DNA of 64,000 nt from Flavobacterium frigoris (GCF_900111075.1 NZ_FOFZ01000001.1:434001-498000), one strand, 5' to 3'; counted from the first letter of the stretch, positions 53,515 to 62,031 are shown. Notes: generated by a model not told the origin, from the letters alone. Program-made: numbers and translations.

Positions 53515-53916
53515 ATGAGAAAAATAGAGCACATAGGAATAGCGGTTAATGATTTAGAAGTTTCTAATTTATTGTTTGAAAAACTTTTTGGGACGCCAGC
53601 TTATAAATTTGAGGAAGTCGAAAGCGAAGGTGTAACAACTTCTTTTTTTCAAAACGGACCCAATAAGATAGAGCTTTTGGCGGCCACAAATCCAGAAAGT
53701 CCAATCGCGAAATTCTTAGAAAAAAAAGGAGAAGGGATTCATCACATTGCCTTTGATGTAGAAAATATAGAGGAAGAGATCGCCCGACTTAAAAAAGAAG
53801 GTTTTGTTGTCTTGAACGAAATTCCTAAAAAAGGAGCAGATAATAAGTTGGTTGCCTTCTTGCATCCTAAAAGTACTAATGGTGTTCTGATAGAATTGTG
53901 TCAAGAGATAAAATAA
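53515..53916 (+). CDS. mce: Methylmalonyl-CoA epimerase
   Basis: A 133-residue VOC-fold enzyme interconverting (R)- and (S)-methylmalonyl-CoA. The metal/active-site residues are in MRKIEHIGIAVNDLE, GEGIHHIAFDV, FLHPKSTNGVLIELCQ. Length is standard. It links propionyl-CoA metabolism to succinyl-CoA; mutase genes are not in the window. Confidence 0.93.
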   Translation: MRKIEHIGIAVNDLEVSNLLFEKLFGTPAYKFEEVESEGVTTSFFQNGPNKIELLAATNPESPIAKFLEKKGEGIHHIAFDVENIEEEIARLKKEGFVVLNEIPKKGADNKLVAFLHPKSTNGVLIELCQEIK

Positions 53917-54011
53917 TTTAAGTTTAATTTTTTTTATAAATCTAATAATCAGGAGTTTTCTGTTTTTATTTTTTTATTTACAATATTTATTGTGAAACTA
54001 GGTTAAAAATA

Positions 54012-54043
54012 TTTGGAGCAAACGAAAAATAGTAGTAATATTG
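54012..54043 (+). promoter_or_regulatory. Promoter for the CAU tRNA
   Basis: TTTG (54012-54015), 20-base spacer, TAATATTG (54036-54043; one mismatch). Confidence 0.55.
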
Positions 54044-54056
54044 CAAACTCTAAACC

Positions 54057-54130
54057 GGTCCTATAGCTCAGCTGGTTAGAGCACCTGACTCATAATCAGG
54101 TGGTCCCTGGTTCGAGCCCAGGTGGGACCA
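54057..54130 (+). tRNA. tRNA with anticodon CAU (Met or lysidine-type Ile)
   Basis: A full cloverleaf of 74 bases. Acceptor GGTCCTA pairs with TGGGACC (one G-U), D arm GCTC/GAGC, anticodon arm CCTGA-CTCATAA-TCAGG and T arm CCTGG-TTCGAGC-CCAGG. The discriminator is A; CCA is not encoded. G1-C72 pairing excludes an initiator tRNA of the usual kind. Elongator Met versus Ile2 (lysidine at C34) cannot be decided by eye. Confidence 0.95.
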
Positions 54131-54135
54131 CAGAG

Positions 54136-54169
54136 AAACCCCTCAAAACTATTTGTTTTGAGGGGTTTT
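54136..54169 (+). terminator. Terminator after the tRNA
   Basis: AAACCCCTCAAAAC and GTTTTGAGGGGTTTT form a 14-bp stem followed by T residues. Confidence 0.9.
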
Positions 54170-54326
54170 GTTTTTGGATAAATAAATGAAATTTGATGTA
54201 AAAAAAGGAATTTTGATTTAAGAATGAGTGTTTCTGGGGAAGTAGGTTTTTACGGACTTGTTATTAATTTTCGTTAAATATTAATAATAAAAAGCTTAGA
54301 TTGCTTTTTTTGACCAATGGATTTGC

Positions 54327-54334
54327 TATTTTTG
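54327..54334 (+). promoter_or_regulatory. TAnnTTTG -7 box for the sorting-tail protein
   Basis: TATTTTTG ends 6 bases before the ATG at 54341. It lies downstream of another in-frame ATG (54317), which is therefore unlikely to be used. Confidence 0.5.
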
Positions 54335-54340
54335 GAAACT

Positions 54341-54556
54341 ATGAAAATTGTCTTAAATAAATGTTTACTAACGGTGGTGCTAGTATTGTTCTGTGAGGCA
54401 ATATTTGCTGGGACGCCACCACCACCAATTCCTCCAGGAGAGCCAGCTCCAGTGGTGCCAATAGATCAAAGCCTGTTCTTATTGGTGTTGGCTGCGCTGC
54501 TGTTTGGGTTTTACGTTATTTTTAAGTATAACATAAAGGAAAAGAGCTCAATGTAG
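54341..54556 (+). CDS. Tiny exported proline-rich protein ending in a sorting-tail-like PID/TM segment
   Basis: A 71-residue protein: signal peptide (MKIVLNKCLLTVVLVLFCEAIFA), proline-rich stretch (GTPPPPIPPGEPAPVVPID), then a hydrophobic helix (about 46-63) and a basic tail (KYNIKEKSSM). The order P-I-D, membrane helix, basic end resembles the PID-CTERM-type sorting signals used with exosortase-like systems in Bacteroidota. Here almost the whole mature protein is that tail. I know of no characterised function. The stop codon lies inside the terminator stem. Confidence 0.65.
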   Translation: MKIVLNKCLLTVVLVLFCEAIFAGTPPPPIPPGEPAPVVPIDQSLFLLVLAALLFGFYVIFKYNIKEKSSM

Positions 54557-54575
54557 ATTGAGCTCTTTTCCTTTT
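54535..54575. terminator. Bidirectional terminator between the tiny protein gene and ribE
   Basis: A very long inverted repeat (AAAGGAAAAGAGCTCAAT with ATTGAGCTCTTTTCCTTT, loop GTAG) overlaps the last codons of the tiny gene and follows ribE on the other strand. Confidence 0.85.
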
Positions 54576-54587
54576 GCAGAGGTGTTA

Positions 54588-55178
54588 TTATAGTTTGTTG
54601 CTATAAAGTTTGGAGACGTACTTTCCTATAACGTCAAATTCCAGGTTTATTTTTGTGCCTATCTTAAAACTATTGAAATTAGTGTGTTCATAGGTGTATG
54701 GAATTATCGCAACGCTAAATTGATTTTTCTTTGAGTTTATGACTGTCAGACTCACTCCGTTTACGGTAATTGAACCTTTTTCGATCGTAAGGTTGTTTAG
54801 TTCTTTATTATATTCAAACGTATAAAGCCAGCTACCATTAGTTTCGGCAGCTTCAATACATGTTCCGGTTTGGTCAACATGACCTTGCACAATATGGCCG
54901 TCAAGTCTGTCTCCTAGCTTCATGGCTCTTTCCAGGTTCACGCTGTCGCCAACTTCCCAATTTCCAAGGTTTGTTTTTTTGATTGTTTCGTCAATAGCGG
55001 TGACGGTGTATGAGGTGTCTTTCAACGCAACCACGGTTAGGCAAATTCCATTGTGAGCAACACTTTGGTCTATTTTGAGTTCCGCTGTAATTGACGAGTC
55101 CACTGTAATGTGAATATTGTCTTTCTCTTTTTTTATTTCTTGGATGGTACCAAGGGTTTCTATGATTCCTGTAAACAT
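54588..55178 (-). CDS. ribE: Riboflavin synthase, alpha subunit
   Basis: A 196-residue enzyme converting two 6,7-dimethyl-8-ribityllumazines to riboflavin. The N-terminal MFTGIIETLGTIQEI and the two internally repeated lumazine-binding domains (second begins at GHIVQGHVDQTG) are clear. The reading frame extends upstream to 55622, but that part is antisense to pdxA and lies beyond the promoter, so the ATG at 55178 is the start. Confidence 0.95.
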   Translation of the reverse strand: MFTGIIETLGTIQEIKKEKDNIHITVDSSITAELKIDQSVAHNGICLTVVALKDTSYTVTAIDETIKKTNLGNWEVGDSVNLERAMKLGDRLDGHIVQGHVDQTGTCIEAAETNGSWLYTFEYNKELNNLTIEKGSITVNGVSLTVINSKKNQFSVAIIPYTYEHTNFNSFKIGTKINLEFDVIGKYVSKLYSNKL

Positions 55179-55195
55179 TTCTTGTTTTATTTTAC

Positions 55196-55216
55196 TAAAT
55201 TTGCACTTCAAAATTA
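55196..55216. promoter_or_regulatory. Divergent -7 boxes for pdxA (+) and ribE (-)
   Basis: TAAATTTG at 55196-55203 points to pdxA; TAATTTTG read on the minus strand at 55216-55209 points to ribE. The boxes are only 5 bases apart, so polymerases at the two promoters would exclude each other. Confidence 0.55.
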
Positions 55217-55236
55217 GTAATAAATAACTAGAGGTA

Positions 55237-56286
55237 ATGATGAAAAAAGCAGAAAATATAATAGTTGGAATTTCAATAGGAGATTTAAACGGTATTGGAA
55301 GCGAGGTTGTTCTTAAAACTTTCGAGGATTCTCGAATGTTAGAGCTTTGTACTCCTGTTATTTTTGCCAATGTGAAAATAATGTCATTCATAAAAAAGAA
55401 TTTAGAATCAACGGTTCCGCTGCATGGAATTGATAAATTAGACCAAATTGTTCCCGGGAAGATTAATGTTTTGAATCTTTGGAGAGAAGGGGTAGATTTG
55501 AATCTTGGGGTTAATGATGATAAAGTTGGGGAATATGCGGTAAAATCATTTATTGCAGCTACAAGTGCTTTAAAAGAAGGATTGGTAGATGTTTTAGTGA
55601 CTGCCCCAATAAACAAATACAATATTCAATCAGAGGAGTTTAAGTTTCCGGGTCATACGGATTATTTAAACCAAGAGTTGGAAGGAAATGCATTGATGTT
55701 GATGGTTCAGGGTAGTTTAAGAGTAGGTTTGTTAACGGATCATATTCCGGTTAGCGAAGTGGCATCAAGGCTTACGGAAGAACTGATTAAAGAAAAAATT
55801 GAAACTGTTAGAAAATCATTGATTCAGGATTTTAGTATCAATAAGCCAAAGATTGCTGTTTTAGGATTAAACCCTCATTGTGGTGACGGTGGTGTGATAG
55901 GTAAAGAAGATGATGCGGTGTTGAAACCAACATTGAAAAAAATATTCGACAAAGGAACCTTGGTATTCGGTCCTTTTGCGGCAGATGGTTTTTTTGGAAG
56001 TGGGCAGTATGAGAAATATGATGCGGTAATCGCTGCCTATCATGATCAAGGGCTAATCCCTTTTAAAACATTGTCTTTTGGCAAAGGGGTTAATTATACC
56101 GCGGGTTTGAATAAAATAAGAACATCTCCGGATCATGGGACGGCTTATGATATTGCTGGAAAAGGAATTGCTGATCATAACTCTTTCAAAGAAGCGGTTT
56201 ATCTTGCTTTAGATATTTATCGTTCTAGAATTCAGTATGAAGAAATCAGTCAAAAACCATTAAAGATTAGGGAAAAACAACACTAA
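55237..56286 (+). CDS. pdxA: 4-hydroxythreonine-4-phosphate dehydrogenase
   Basis: A 349-residue NAD-dependent enzyme of vitamin B6 synthesis. ISIGDLNGIGSEVVLKTF, TAPINKYNIQ, FPGHTDYLNQ (metal His), LGLNPHCGDGG, AAYHDQGLIPFK and RTSPDHGTAYDIAGKG match PdxA metal and substrate sites. Two adjacent ATGs (55237, 55240) are possible starts. Divergent from ribE, the other vitamin-cofactor gene here. Confidence 0.95.
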   Translation: MMKKAENIIVGISIGDLNGIGSEVVLKTFEDSRMLELCTPVIFANVKIMSFIKKNLESTVPLHGIDKLDQIVPGKINVLNLWREGVDLNLGVNDDKVGEYAVKSFIAATSALKEGLVDVLVTAPINKYNIQSEEFKFPGHTDYLNQELEGNALMLMVQGSLRVGLLTDHIPVSEVASRLTEELIKEKIETVRKSLIQDFSINKPKIAVLGLNPHCGDGGVIGKEDDAVLKPTLKKIFDKGTLVFGPFAADGFFGSGQYEKYDAVIAAYHDQGLIPFKTLSFGKGVNYTAGLNKIRTSPDHGTAYDIAGKGIADHNSFKEAVYLALDIYRSRIQYEEISQKPLKIREKQH

Positions 56287-56329
56287 ATAAAAAAAGATAA
56301 ATAACATTATTAGATATGTAATAATTTTA

Positions 56330-56337
56330 TATCTTTG
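56330..56337 (+). promoter_or_regulatory. TAnnTTTG -7 box for the DUF177-rpmF unit
   Basis: TATCTTTG, followed by CAC, 34 bases before the ATG at 56371. Confidence 0.55.
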
Positions 56338-56370
56338 CACTCCCGAAGTTTGGGGCAAAATTTTGTTGAA

Positions 56371-56940
56371 ATGAATAAAACTAAACAATATTTAATTCCA
56401 TTTGTGGGATTAAAGCTAGGAAAACATCATTTTGAATATCAAATAAGTAATGCGTTCTTTGAAATCTTTGATTATGATGAATTTAAAAATTCGAATATCA
56501 AAGTAAATGTAGTTTTAGAGAAGAAAAGTACGATGCTAGAATTGATTTTCAAGCACGAAGGGACTGTGAATGTTCCTTGTGATCTAACGAGTGAAGATTT
56601 TGATCTGCCAATAGAAGGGGAGATGAAATTGATAGTTCGTTTTGGAGATGTTTATAATAATGATAATGAGGAATTACTGATTCTTCCGTTTGGAGAATTC
56701 GAGATAGATATTGCTCAGTATGTATATGAAATGATTGCGCTTTCTGTACCTTTAAGACGGGTTCATCCAGGGGTGCAAGACGGAAGTTTAAAAACGGAAG
56801 CGCTTGAAAGACTAAAAGAATTGGTTCTGGAAGAGCATAAAGAAGAAAATGAACAGGTTGAAGAAGAGATAATACAAGATAAAGAAGAAAATATTGACCC
56901 ACGTTGGGACAAATTAAAGCAACTATTAACGGATAAATAA
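56371..56940 (+). CDS. DUF177 (YceD) family protein
   Basis: A 189-residue acidic protein of the YceD family, linked in many bacteria to 23S rRNA metabolism and always found beside rpmF. Visible features: an N-terminal MNKTKQYLIPFVGLKLGKH, the NVPCDLTSEDFDLPIEG segment where many members carry a metal-like Cys pair, and a charged tail ending in DPRWDKLKQLL. The ATG at 56371 is chosen because the upstream frame covers the -7 box. Rpmf follows after 9 bases. Confidence 0.9.
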   Translation: MNKTKQYLIPFVGLKLGKHHFEYQISNAFFEIFDYDEFKNSNIKVNVVLEKKSTMLELIFKHEGTVNVPCDLTSEDFDLPIEGEMKLIVRFGDVYNNDNEELLILPFGEFEIDIAQYVYEMIALSVPLRRVHPGVQDGSLKTEALERLKELVLEEHKEENEQVEEEIIQDKEENIDPRWDKLKQLLTDK

Positions 56941-56949
56941 TATAGTAAA

Positions 56950-57144
56950 ATGGCACATCCTAAGAGAAAAATCTCCAAAACAAGAAGAGATAAGAGAAGA
57001 ACACATTACAAAGCTACTGTAGCACAAATCGCTACTTGCCCAATTACGGGTGAAGCGCATTTATACCACAGAGCCTATTGGCATGAAGGGAAAATGTATT
57101 ACAGAGGGCAAGTTGTTATAGATAAGTCTGTAGCTGTTGCTTAA
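56950..57144 (+). CDS. rpmF: 50S ribosomal protein L32
   Basis: A 64-residue basic protein: [20 protein letters not shown], then [16 protein letters not shown]. The zinc-binding cysteine set common in other phyla is reduced here to a single Cys, as is usual in C-minus paralogues. It is co-transcribed with the DUF177 gene. Confidence 0.95.
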   Translation: MAHPKRKISKTRRDKRRTHYKATVAQIATCPITGEAHLYHRAYWHEGKMYYRGQVVIDKSVAVA

Positions 57145-57170
57145 TGCATTTTTTTTGTAAATGATATTGG

Positions 57171-57197
57171 AACTCTCACATCGTGAGAGTTTTTTTG
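57171..57197 (+). terminator. Rho-independent terminator after rpmF
   Basis: AACTCTCAC pairs with GTGAGAGTT across ATC, followed by T residues. Confidence 0.85.
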
Positions 57198-57320
57198 TTG
57201 TTTGTAATTTTCATTAAATTAAAAGTTCTATAACAAAAGGTTTAGATATTTTTTTTGTAATTTTCAACTCTTTAATCGTTTTTTCAAATGTTATAATTTG
57301 AAAAAAAATATTCAAATACC

Positions 57321-58319
57321 ATGAATACAATTACAGCCGCAATAACCGCTGTTGGAGCCTATGTTCCTGACTTTGTACTTTCAAACAAAGTTCTAGAAAC
57401 AATGGTCGATACAAATGACGAGTGGATCACCTCTCGAACAGGAATTAAAGAAAGAAGAATTCTAAAAGACGCAGACAAAGGAACATCATATTTAGCCATA
57501 AAAGCCGCACAAGACTTATTAGCTAAATCAAATGTTAATCCTTTAGATATTGATTTGATAGTAATGGCAACTGCAACACCAGATATGCCGGTCGCTGCGA
57601 CGGGAGTTTATGTTGCTACAGAAATAGGAGCTACAAATGCTTTTGCGTTTGATTTACAGGCTGCTTGTTCTAGTTTTCTATACGGAATGTCTGTTGCCTC
57701 GGCCTACATTCAATCCGGAAAATATAAAAAAGTACTGCTAATAGGTGCTGATAAAATGTCTTCTATTGTAGATTATACGGATCGATCTACCTGTATAATT
57801 TTCGGAGATGGTGCGGGCGCCGTATTGTTTGAACCCAATTATGAAGGCCTAGGATTACGGGACGAGTATTTAAGAAGTGACGGGATAGGTCGTGATTTTT
57901 TAAAGATTGATGCTGGAGGATCTCTAAATCCCACTTCTTTTAAAACGATAGAAGAGAACAGACACAATATTGTACAAGACGGGAAAACTGTTTTTAAATA
58001 TGCAGTGACAAATATGGCTGACGCTAGTGAGCTTATTATGAAAAGGAATGACCTTACCAATGCAGATGTTGATTGGTTAGTTCCGCATCAGGCAAATAAG
58101 CGTATAATCGATGCTACAGCCAGCAGAATGAATTTAGATGAATCTAAGGTTTTAATGAATATAGAAAAGTATGGGAATACTACCTCTGCAACATTGCCAT
58201 TAGTGCTTTATGATTTTGAACACCTCTTTAAAAAAGGGGATACAATTATTTTGGCTGCTTTTGGAGGAGGTTTCACTTGGGGATCTGTTTATTTAAAATG
58301 GGCATACGACAAAAAATAA
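57321..58319 (+). CDS. fabH: Beta-ketoacyl-ACP synthase III
   Basis: A 332-residue condensing enzyme starting fatty acid synthesis from acetyl-CoA and malonyl-ACP. The Cys-His-Asn triad is C116 (DLQAACSSFLYG), the His in WLVPHQANKRIID and the Asn in EKYGNTTSA. The GDGAGAVL glycine loop is normal. It begins a fabH-accB-accC group with 23 bases to accB. Confidence 0.96.
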   Translation: MNTITAAITAVGAYVPDFVLSNKVLETMVDTNDEWITSRTGIKERRILKDADKGTSYLAIKAAQDLLAKSNVNPLDIDLIVMATATPDMPVAATGVYVATEIGATNAFAFDLQAACSSFLYGMSVASAYIQSGKYKKVLLIGADKMSSIVDYTDRSTCIIFGDGAGAVLFEPNYEGLGLRDEYLRSDGIGRDFLKIDAGGSLNPTSFKTIEENRHNIVQDGKTVFKYAVTNMADASELIMKRNDLTNADVDWLVPHQANKRIIDATASRMNLDESKVLMNIEKYGNTTSATLPLVLYDFEHLFKKGDTIILAAFGGGFTWGSVYLKWAYDKK

Positions 58320-58342
58320 ATTTAAACTAAAAACAAATAATT

Positions 58343-58822
58343 ATGGATTTAAAAGAAATTCAGAACCTAATCAAATTTGTAGCAAATTCAGGAGTTGCAG
58401 AAGTTAAATTGGAAATGGATGATGTTAAAATCACCATTAGAACAACGTTAGAAGGCAGCACAACAGAGACTACGTATGTGCAACAAATGCCGGCTCACAA
58501 TCAACTTCAGCAAGCAATGCCTATTCAAAATGCTGCGCCAGTTCCAGCTGTTGTAGAGGCTCCTGTTGTAGAAGAAAACAAATACATTACTATAAAGTCG
58601 CCAATTATTGGGACTTTTTATAGAAAACCATCTCCAGACAAAGCTATGTTTGTGGAAGTAGGAACTACTATTGGAAAAGGAGATGTTCTTTGTGTAATTG
58701 AAGCGATGAAATTATTTAACGAAATTGAATCTGAAGTTTCTGGTAAAATTGTAAAAATATTGGTTGACGATATGTCACCGGTAGAATTTGACCAACCTTT
58801 ATTCTTAGTAGATCCATCATAA
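58343..58822 (+). CDS. accB: Biotin carboxyl carrier protein of acetyl-CoA carboxylase
   Basis: A 159-residue protein with an N-terminal MDLKEIQNLIKFVANSGVAE segment, an Ala/Pro/Gln-rich linker (about 45-78) and a C-terminal biotinyl domain. The biotinylated lysine is K123 in VIEAMKLFNEI, and SPIIGTFYRKPSPDK is the usual AccB thumb region. Partner accC follows. Confidence 0.96.
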   Translation: MDLKEIQNLIKFVANSGVAEVKLEMDDVKITIRTTLEGSTTETTYVQQMPAHNQLQQAMPIQNAAPVPAVVEAPVVEENKYITIKSPIIGTFYRKPSPDKAMFVEVGTTIGKGDVLCVIEAMKLFNEIESEVSGKIVKILVDDMSPVEFDQPLFLVDPS

Positions 58823-58912
58823 CAGTTTAAATTTCAATATTTTAAATTCCGGATTTTAATTCAGGAGATTTGGAATTTCGAGTTTGTTATTTAAATTTTA
58901 AATTTAAAAGAG

Positions 58913-60259
58913 ATGTTTAAAAAAATATTAATTGCAAATAGGGGAGAGATTGCACTTCGTATAATTAGAACGTGTAAAGAAATGGGCATTAAAACCGTGG
59001 CTGTTTATTCTACTGCCGATGTAGAAAGTTTACACGTAAGGTTTGCTGATGAAGCTGTTTGCATAGGACCGCCTCCAAGCAATTTGTCCTATTTGAAAAT
59101 GTCAAATATTATTGCCGCTGCAGAAATCACAAATGCAGATGCGATACATCCAGGATATGGCTTTCTTTCAGAAAATTCAAAATTTTCAAAAATATGTCAG
59201 GAGCACGGGATTAAATTCATAGGAGCTTCTCCGGAGATGATTGACAGAATGGGTGATAAAGCATCTGCAAAAGCCACGATGATCGAAGCAGGTGTTCCTG
59301 TTGTTCCTGGTTCAGTAGGTATTTTAGAGTCATTCGAACAAGCTCAAGAATTAGCACAGTCTTTTGGTTACCCAGTAATGCTTAAGGCTACTGCCGGCGG
59401 TGGGGGTAAAGGAATGCGTGCAGTTTGGAAAGAAGAAGATTTACTTAAAGCATGGGATGGTGCCCGTCAGGAATCTGCCGCTGCTTTTGGTAATGACGGA
59501 ATGTATCTTGAAAAACTAATCGAAGAGCCACGTCATATCGAGATTCAAGTTATTGGTGATTCATACGGAAAAGCATGTCATCTTTCTGAAAGAGACTGTT
59601 CTGTACAAAGACGTCATCAAAAATTGACTGAAGAAACTCCTTCTCCATTTATGACAGACGAATTGCGTTTGAAAATGGGTGAAGCAGCAGTGAAAGCAGC
59701 TGAATATATCAAATACGAAGGTGCGGGAACGGTAGAATTTTTGGTGGACAAACATCGTAATTTCTACTTCATGGAAATGAATACCCGTATTCAGGTAGAG
59801 CACCCAATCACAGAGCAGGTTATTGATTATGATTTGATTCGCGAACAAATTTTAGTAGCAGCAGGAGTGCCTATTTCAGGTAAGAATTATTTACCTCAGT
59901 TGCATGCTATCGAATGTCGTATTAATGCTGAAGATCCTTATAATGACTTTAGACCGTCTCCAGGAAAAATAACGACACTTCATATGCCAGGAGGACACGG
60001 AGTTCGATTAGATACTCATGTGTATTCAGGGTATACTATTCCGCCAAATTACGATTCCATGATTGCAAAACTGATTACTACTGCCCAATCTCGCGAGGAA
60101 GCAATTAGCAAAATGAGAAGAGCACTGGATGAATTTGTAATTGAAGGAATAAAAACTACAATACCTTTTCACAGACAATTAATGGATGATCCTCGTTATA
60201 TAGCAGGAGATTACACTACTGCTTTTATGGATACGTTTAAAATGATTTCTCCAGAATAG
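58913..60259 (+). CDS. accC: Biotin carboxylase subunit of acetyl-CoA carboxylase
   Basis: A 448-residue ATP-grasp enzyme carboxylating biotin on Acc[22 protein letters not shown], the glycine loop [27 protein letters not shown] and [16 protein letters not shown] are present. It lies 90 bases after accB, and a terminator ends the group. The carboxyltransferase genes are elsewhere. Confidence 0.97.
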   Translation: MFKKILIANRGEIALRIIRTCKEMGIKTVAVYSTADVESLHVRFADEAVCIGPPPSNLSYLKMSNIIAAAEITNADAIHPGYGFLSENSKFSKICQEHGIKFIGASPEMIDRMGDKASAKATMIEAGVPVVPGSVGILESFEQAQELAQSFGYPVMLKATAGGGGKGMRAVWKEEDLLKAWDGARQESAAAFGNDGMYLEKLIEEPRHIEIQVIGDSYGKACHLSERDCSVQRRHQKLTEETPSPFMTDELRLKMGEAAVKAAEYIKYEGAGTVEFLVDKHRNFYFMEMNTRIQVEHPITEQVIDYDLIREQILVAAGVPISGKNYLPQLHAIECRINAEDPYNDFRPSPGKITTLHMPGGHGVRLDTHVYSGYTIPPNYDSMIAKLITTAQSREEAISKMRRALDEFVIEGIKTTIPFHRQLMDDPRYIAGDYTTAFMDTFKMISPE

Positions 60260-60277
60260 TTTATTTCAATATTTTTT

Positions 60278-60310
60278 AAAAAGCCATACAGCAATGTATG
60301 GCTTTTTTTA
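60278..60310 (+). terminator. Rho-independent terminator after accC
   Basis: AAAAAGCCATACA pairs with TGTATGGCTTTTTT across GCAA. Confidence 0.9.
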
Positions 60311-60454
60311 TGTTTATTTTTTATTGAAATGGGTAAAAAGTATACACTTTACTCGTAAAGTACACAACTTAGTATCGGATTTTCAAATCGGTGTGAATAC
60401 ATAAGCAGCTGGTTATCAGTTGTTGTGTGGAAAACTTTATTTTTTTATTTTCAC

Positions 60455-60470
60455 GGCACAATAATTTCTT
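60455..60470 (+). promoter_or_regulatory. Weak sigma-54-like promoter candidate upstream of the PepSY-like array
   Basis: CGGCAC-AATAA-TTTCT resembles the -24/-12 pattern TGGCAC-N5-TTGCT but lacks the invariant G at -12. It is noted because an NtrC-type activator gene lies downstream of the array. Confidence 0.2.
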
Positions 60471-60518
60471 TATCTGATGTGTAAAACAACGATACAATAA
60501 TTAATAAACACAAATATC

Positions 60519-60815
60519 ATGAAAAAGTTAGTATTATCAGCAGCGGTTCTTTTAGGAAGTTTATCAACTTTTGCAGCTATCGAACCAATTCAAAATTCAG
60601 TTGAGAAGGTAATCACTACTGCAGACGAATTCACTGAAATTAAAATTGAAGAATTACCATCAGCGGTTACAACAGCATTAAAAACGGCTTATCCAGAAGC
60701 GGTGATTAATAAAGCTTATGTTAATGAAAACAAAGAGTACAAATTAGATGTCACTATGGGTGATAAGCAAGGTTCAGTATTTGCTGACGAAAACGGAAAG
60801 TGGATTCAGAAATAA
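60519..60815 (+). CDS. Secreted PepSY-like small protein, paralogue 1
   Basis: A 98-residue protein with a signal peptide (MKKLVLSAAVLLGSLSTFAA) and a mature part with PepSY-like strands: IKIEELPSAVTTALKTAYP, AVINKAYVNENKEYKLDV, GSVFADENGKWIQK. PepSY-like periplasmic proteins of Bacteroidota have no settled function. It is the first of four tandem paralogues and slightly more diverged from 2 and 3. Confidence 0.87.
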   Translation: MKKLVLSAAVLLGSLSTFAAIEPIQNSVEKVITTADEFTEIKIEELPSAVTTALKTAYPEAVINKAYVNENKEYKLDVTMGDKQGSVFADENGKWIQK

Positions 60816-60870
60816 TAATAAAACAAGTAGAATTAAAGCAACTTACAATAATTTATAAAACACGCATATT

Positions 60871-61167
60871 ATGAAAAAGTTAATATTATCAGCAGCAGTT
60901 CTTTTAGGAAGTTTATCAACATTCGCTGCTATCGCACCAGTTCAAAATTCAGTAGAAAAAGTAATCACTATTGCAGATGAGTACACAGAAATAAAAATAG
61001 AAGAATTGCCAGTAACGGTAACAGACGCGCTTAAAACAGCTTACCCTGACGCCGTAATTAGCAAGGCTTTTGTGAACGAAAAAAAAGAGTATCGTATTGA
61101 TATTAAAACAGGTGATCAAGAAGGATCTTTATTTGCAGATGCAAACGGAAAATGGATTCAACAATAA
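60871..61167 (+). CDS. Secreted PepSY-like small protein, paralogue 2
   Basis: A 98-residue protein sharing its signal peptide almost exactly with its neighbours and having the same PepSY-like pattern (IKIEELPVTVTDALKTAYP, AVISKAFVNEKKEYRIDI). It starts 55 bases after paralogue 1; the gaps share the ACAYATTATG start context, suggesting duplication of whole gene units. Confidence 0.87.
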   Translation: MKKLILSAAVLLGSLSTFAAIAPVQNSVEKVITIADEYTEIKIEELPVTVTDALKTAYPDAVISKAFVNEKKEYRIDIKTGDQEGSLFADANGKWIQQ

Positions 61168-61207
61168 CATAACAACAACATACGATAACAAATAAAACAC
61201 ACATATT

Positions 61208-61504
61208 ATGAAAAAGTTAATTTTATCAGCAGCGGTTCTTTTAGGAAGTTTATCAACATTCGCTGCTATCGCACCAGTTCAAAATTCAGTTGAAAAAGTA
61301 ATCACTATTGCAGATGAGTATACAGAAATAAAAATTGAAGAATTGCCAGCAGCAGTTACAGATGCACTTAAAGCAGCATATCCTGACGCAGTAATCAGTA
61401 AAGCTTATGTTAGTGAAACCAAAGAATATAAATTAGATGTTAAGATGGGAGATAAAGAAGGATCTTTATTTGCTGACGAAAACGGAAATTGGATTCAAAA
61501 ATAA
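61208..61504 (+). CDS. Secreted PepSY-like small protein, paralogue 3
   Basis: A 98-residue protein nearly identical to paralogue 2 over the first 45 residues (through AIAPVQNSVEKVITIADEYT), implying recent duplication or gene conversion, and closer to paralogue 1 at its C-terminal end (KEYKLDVKMGDKEGSLFADENG), a mosaic pattern. Confidence 0.87.
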   Translation: MKKLILSAAVLLGSLSTFAAIAPVQNSVEKVITIADEYTEIKIEELPAAVTDALKAAYPDAVISKAYVSETKEYKLDVKMGDKEGSLFADENGNWIQK

Positions 61505-61549
61505 GCATTATTAAAATAAATATTTCACAAACAAATAAACACACATATT

Positions 61550-61849
61550 ATGAAAAAGTTAATATTATCAGCAGCAATTCTTTTAGGAAGTTTATCAACA
61601 TTCGCAAATAACACAATAGCACCAACAGTAGTTTCTGTTAGTGAAGTGATGTTACAAGACGAGTATGCTGAAATTGGACTAGATGCGGTACCTGATGCAG
61701 TAAAAGCAGCTGTTGAAAGCGCACTTCCAGGAGCAGTGATAGAAAAAGCGTATACAAATGAAAGCAAAGAATTTAAGCTTGAAGTAAAAACAACTGAGTC
61801 AACCGCGACCATCTTCACAGATGCAAACGGTACAATTCTTAAAAAATAG
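61550..61849 (+). CDS. Secreted PepSY-like small protein, paralogue 4
   Basis: A 99-residue protein with the same signal peptide but a diverged mature part (NNTIAPTVVSVSEVMLQDEY, GLDAVPDAVKAAVESALPG, KEFKLEVKTTESTATIFTD). It is the most distant of the four. The conserved secretion signal with a drifting mature domain suggests functional specialisation. Confidence 0.85.
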   Translation: MKKLILSAAILLGSLSTFANNTIAPTVVSVSEVMLQDEYAEIGLDAVPDAVKAAVESALPGAVIEKAYTNESKEFKLEVKTTESTATIFTDANGTILKK

Positions 61850-62031
61850 GAATTCTAATAAATAAAAATCTTACTTGTAATAATAGTTTAAGAATTTTAA
61901 TTCTAAGTTTTTGAGGAAGCTTTTAAGAATCAATTTCGATAATTATAGTACAAGACCAGAAGGCTACTGTTTCGGCAGGGGTCAATGGTAATTGGTTATA
62001 AATAATAATACTAGATAAGAGAGATTTGAAA
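61850..62031 (+). other. Untranslated stretch after the PepSY-like array, possible structured RNA
   Basis: Between the last paralogue and the terminator lie about 180 bases without a gene. GACC (61954 region) and GGTC can enclose a smaller CTG-TTTCGG-CAG stem. The structure is weak and may be a 3' untranslated region or small RNA. Confidence 0.25.

Noticed and set aside
55179..55622. N-terminal extension of riboflavin synthase
   Set aside because: It is antisense to pdxA and lies upstream of the ribE promoter; canonical riboflavin synthase begins MFTGII at 55178.
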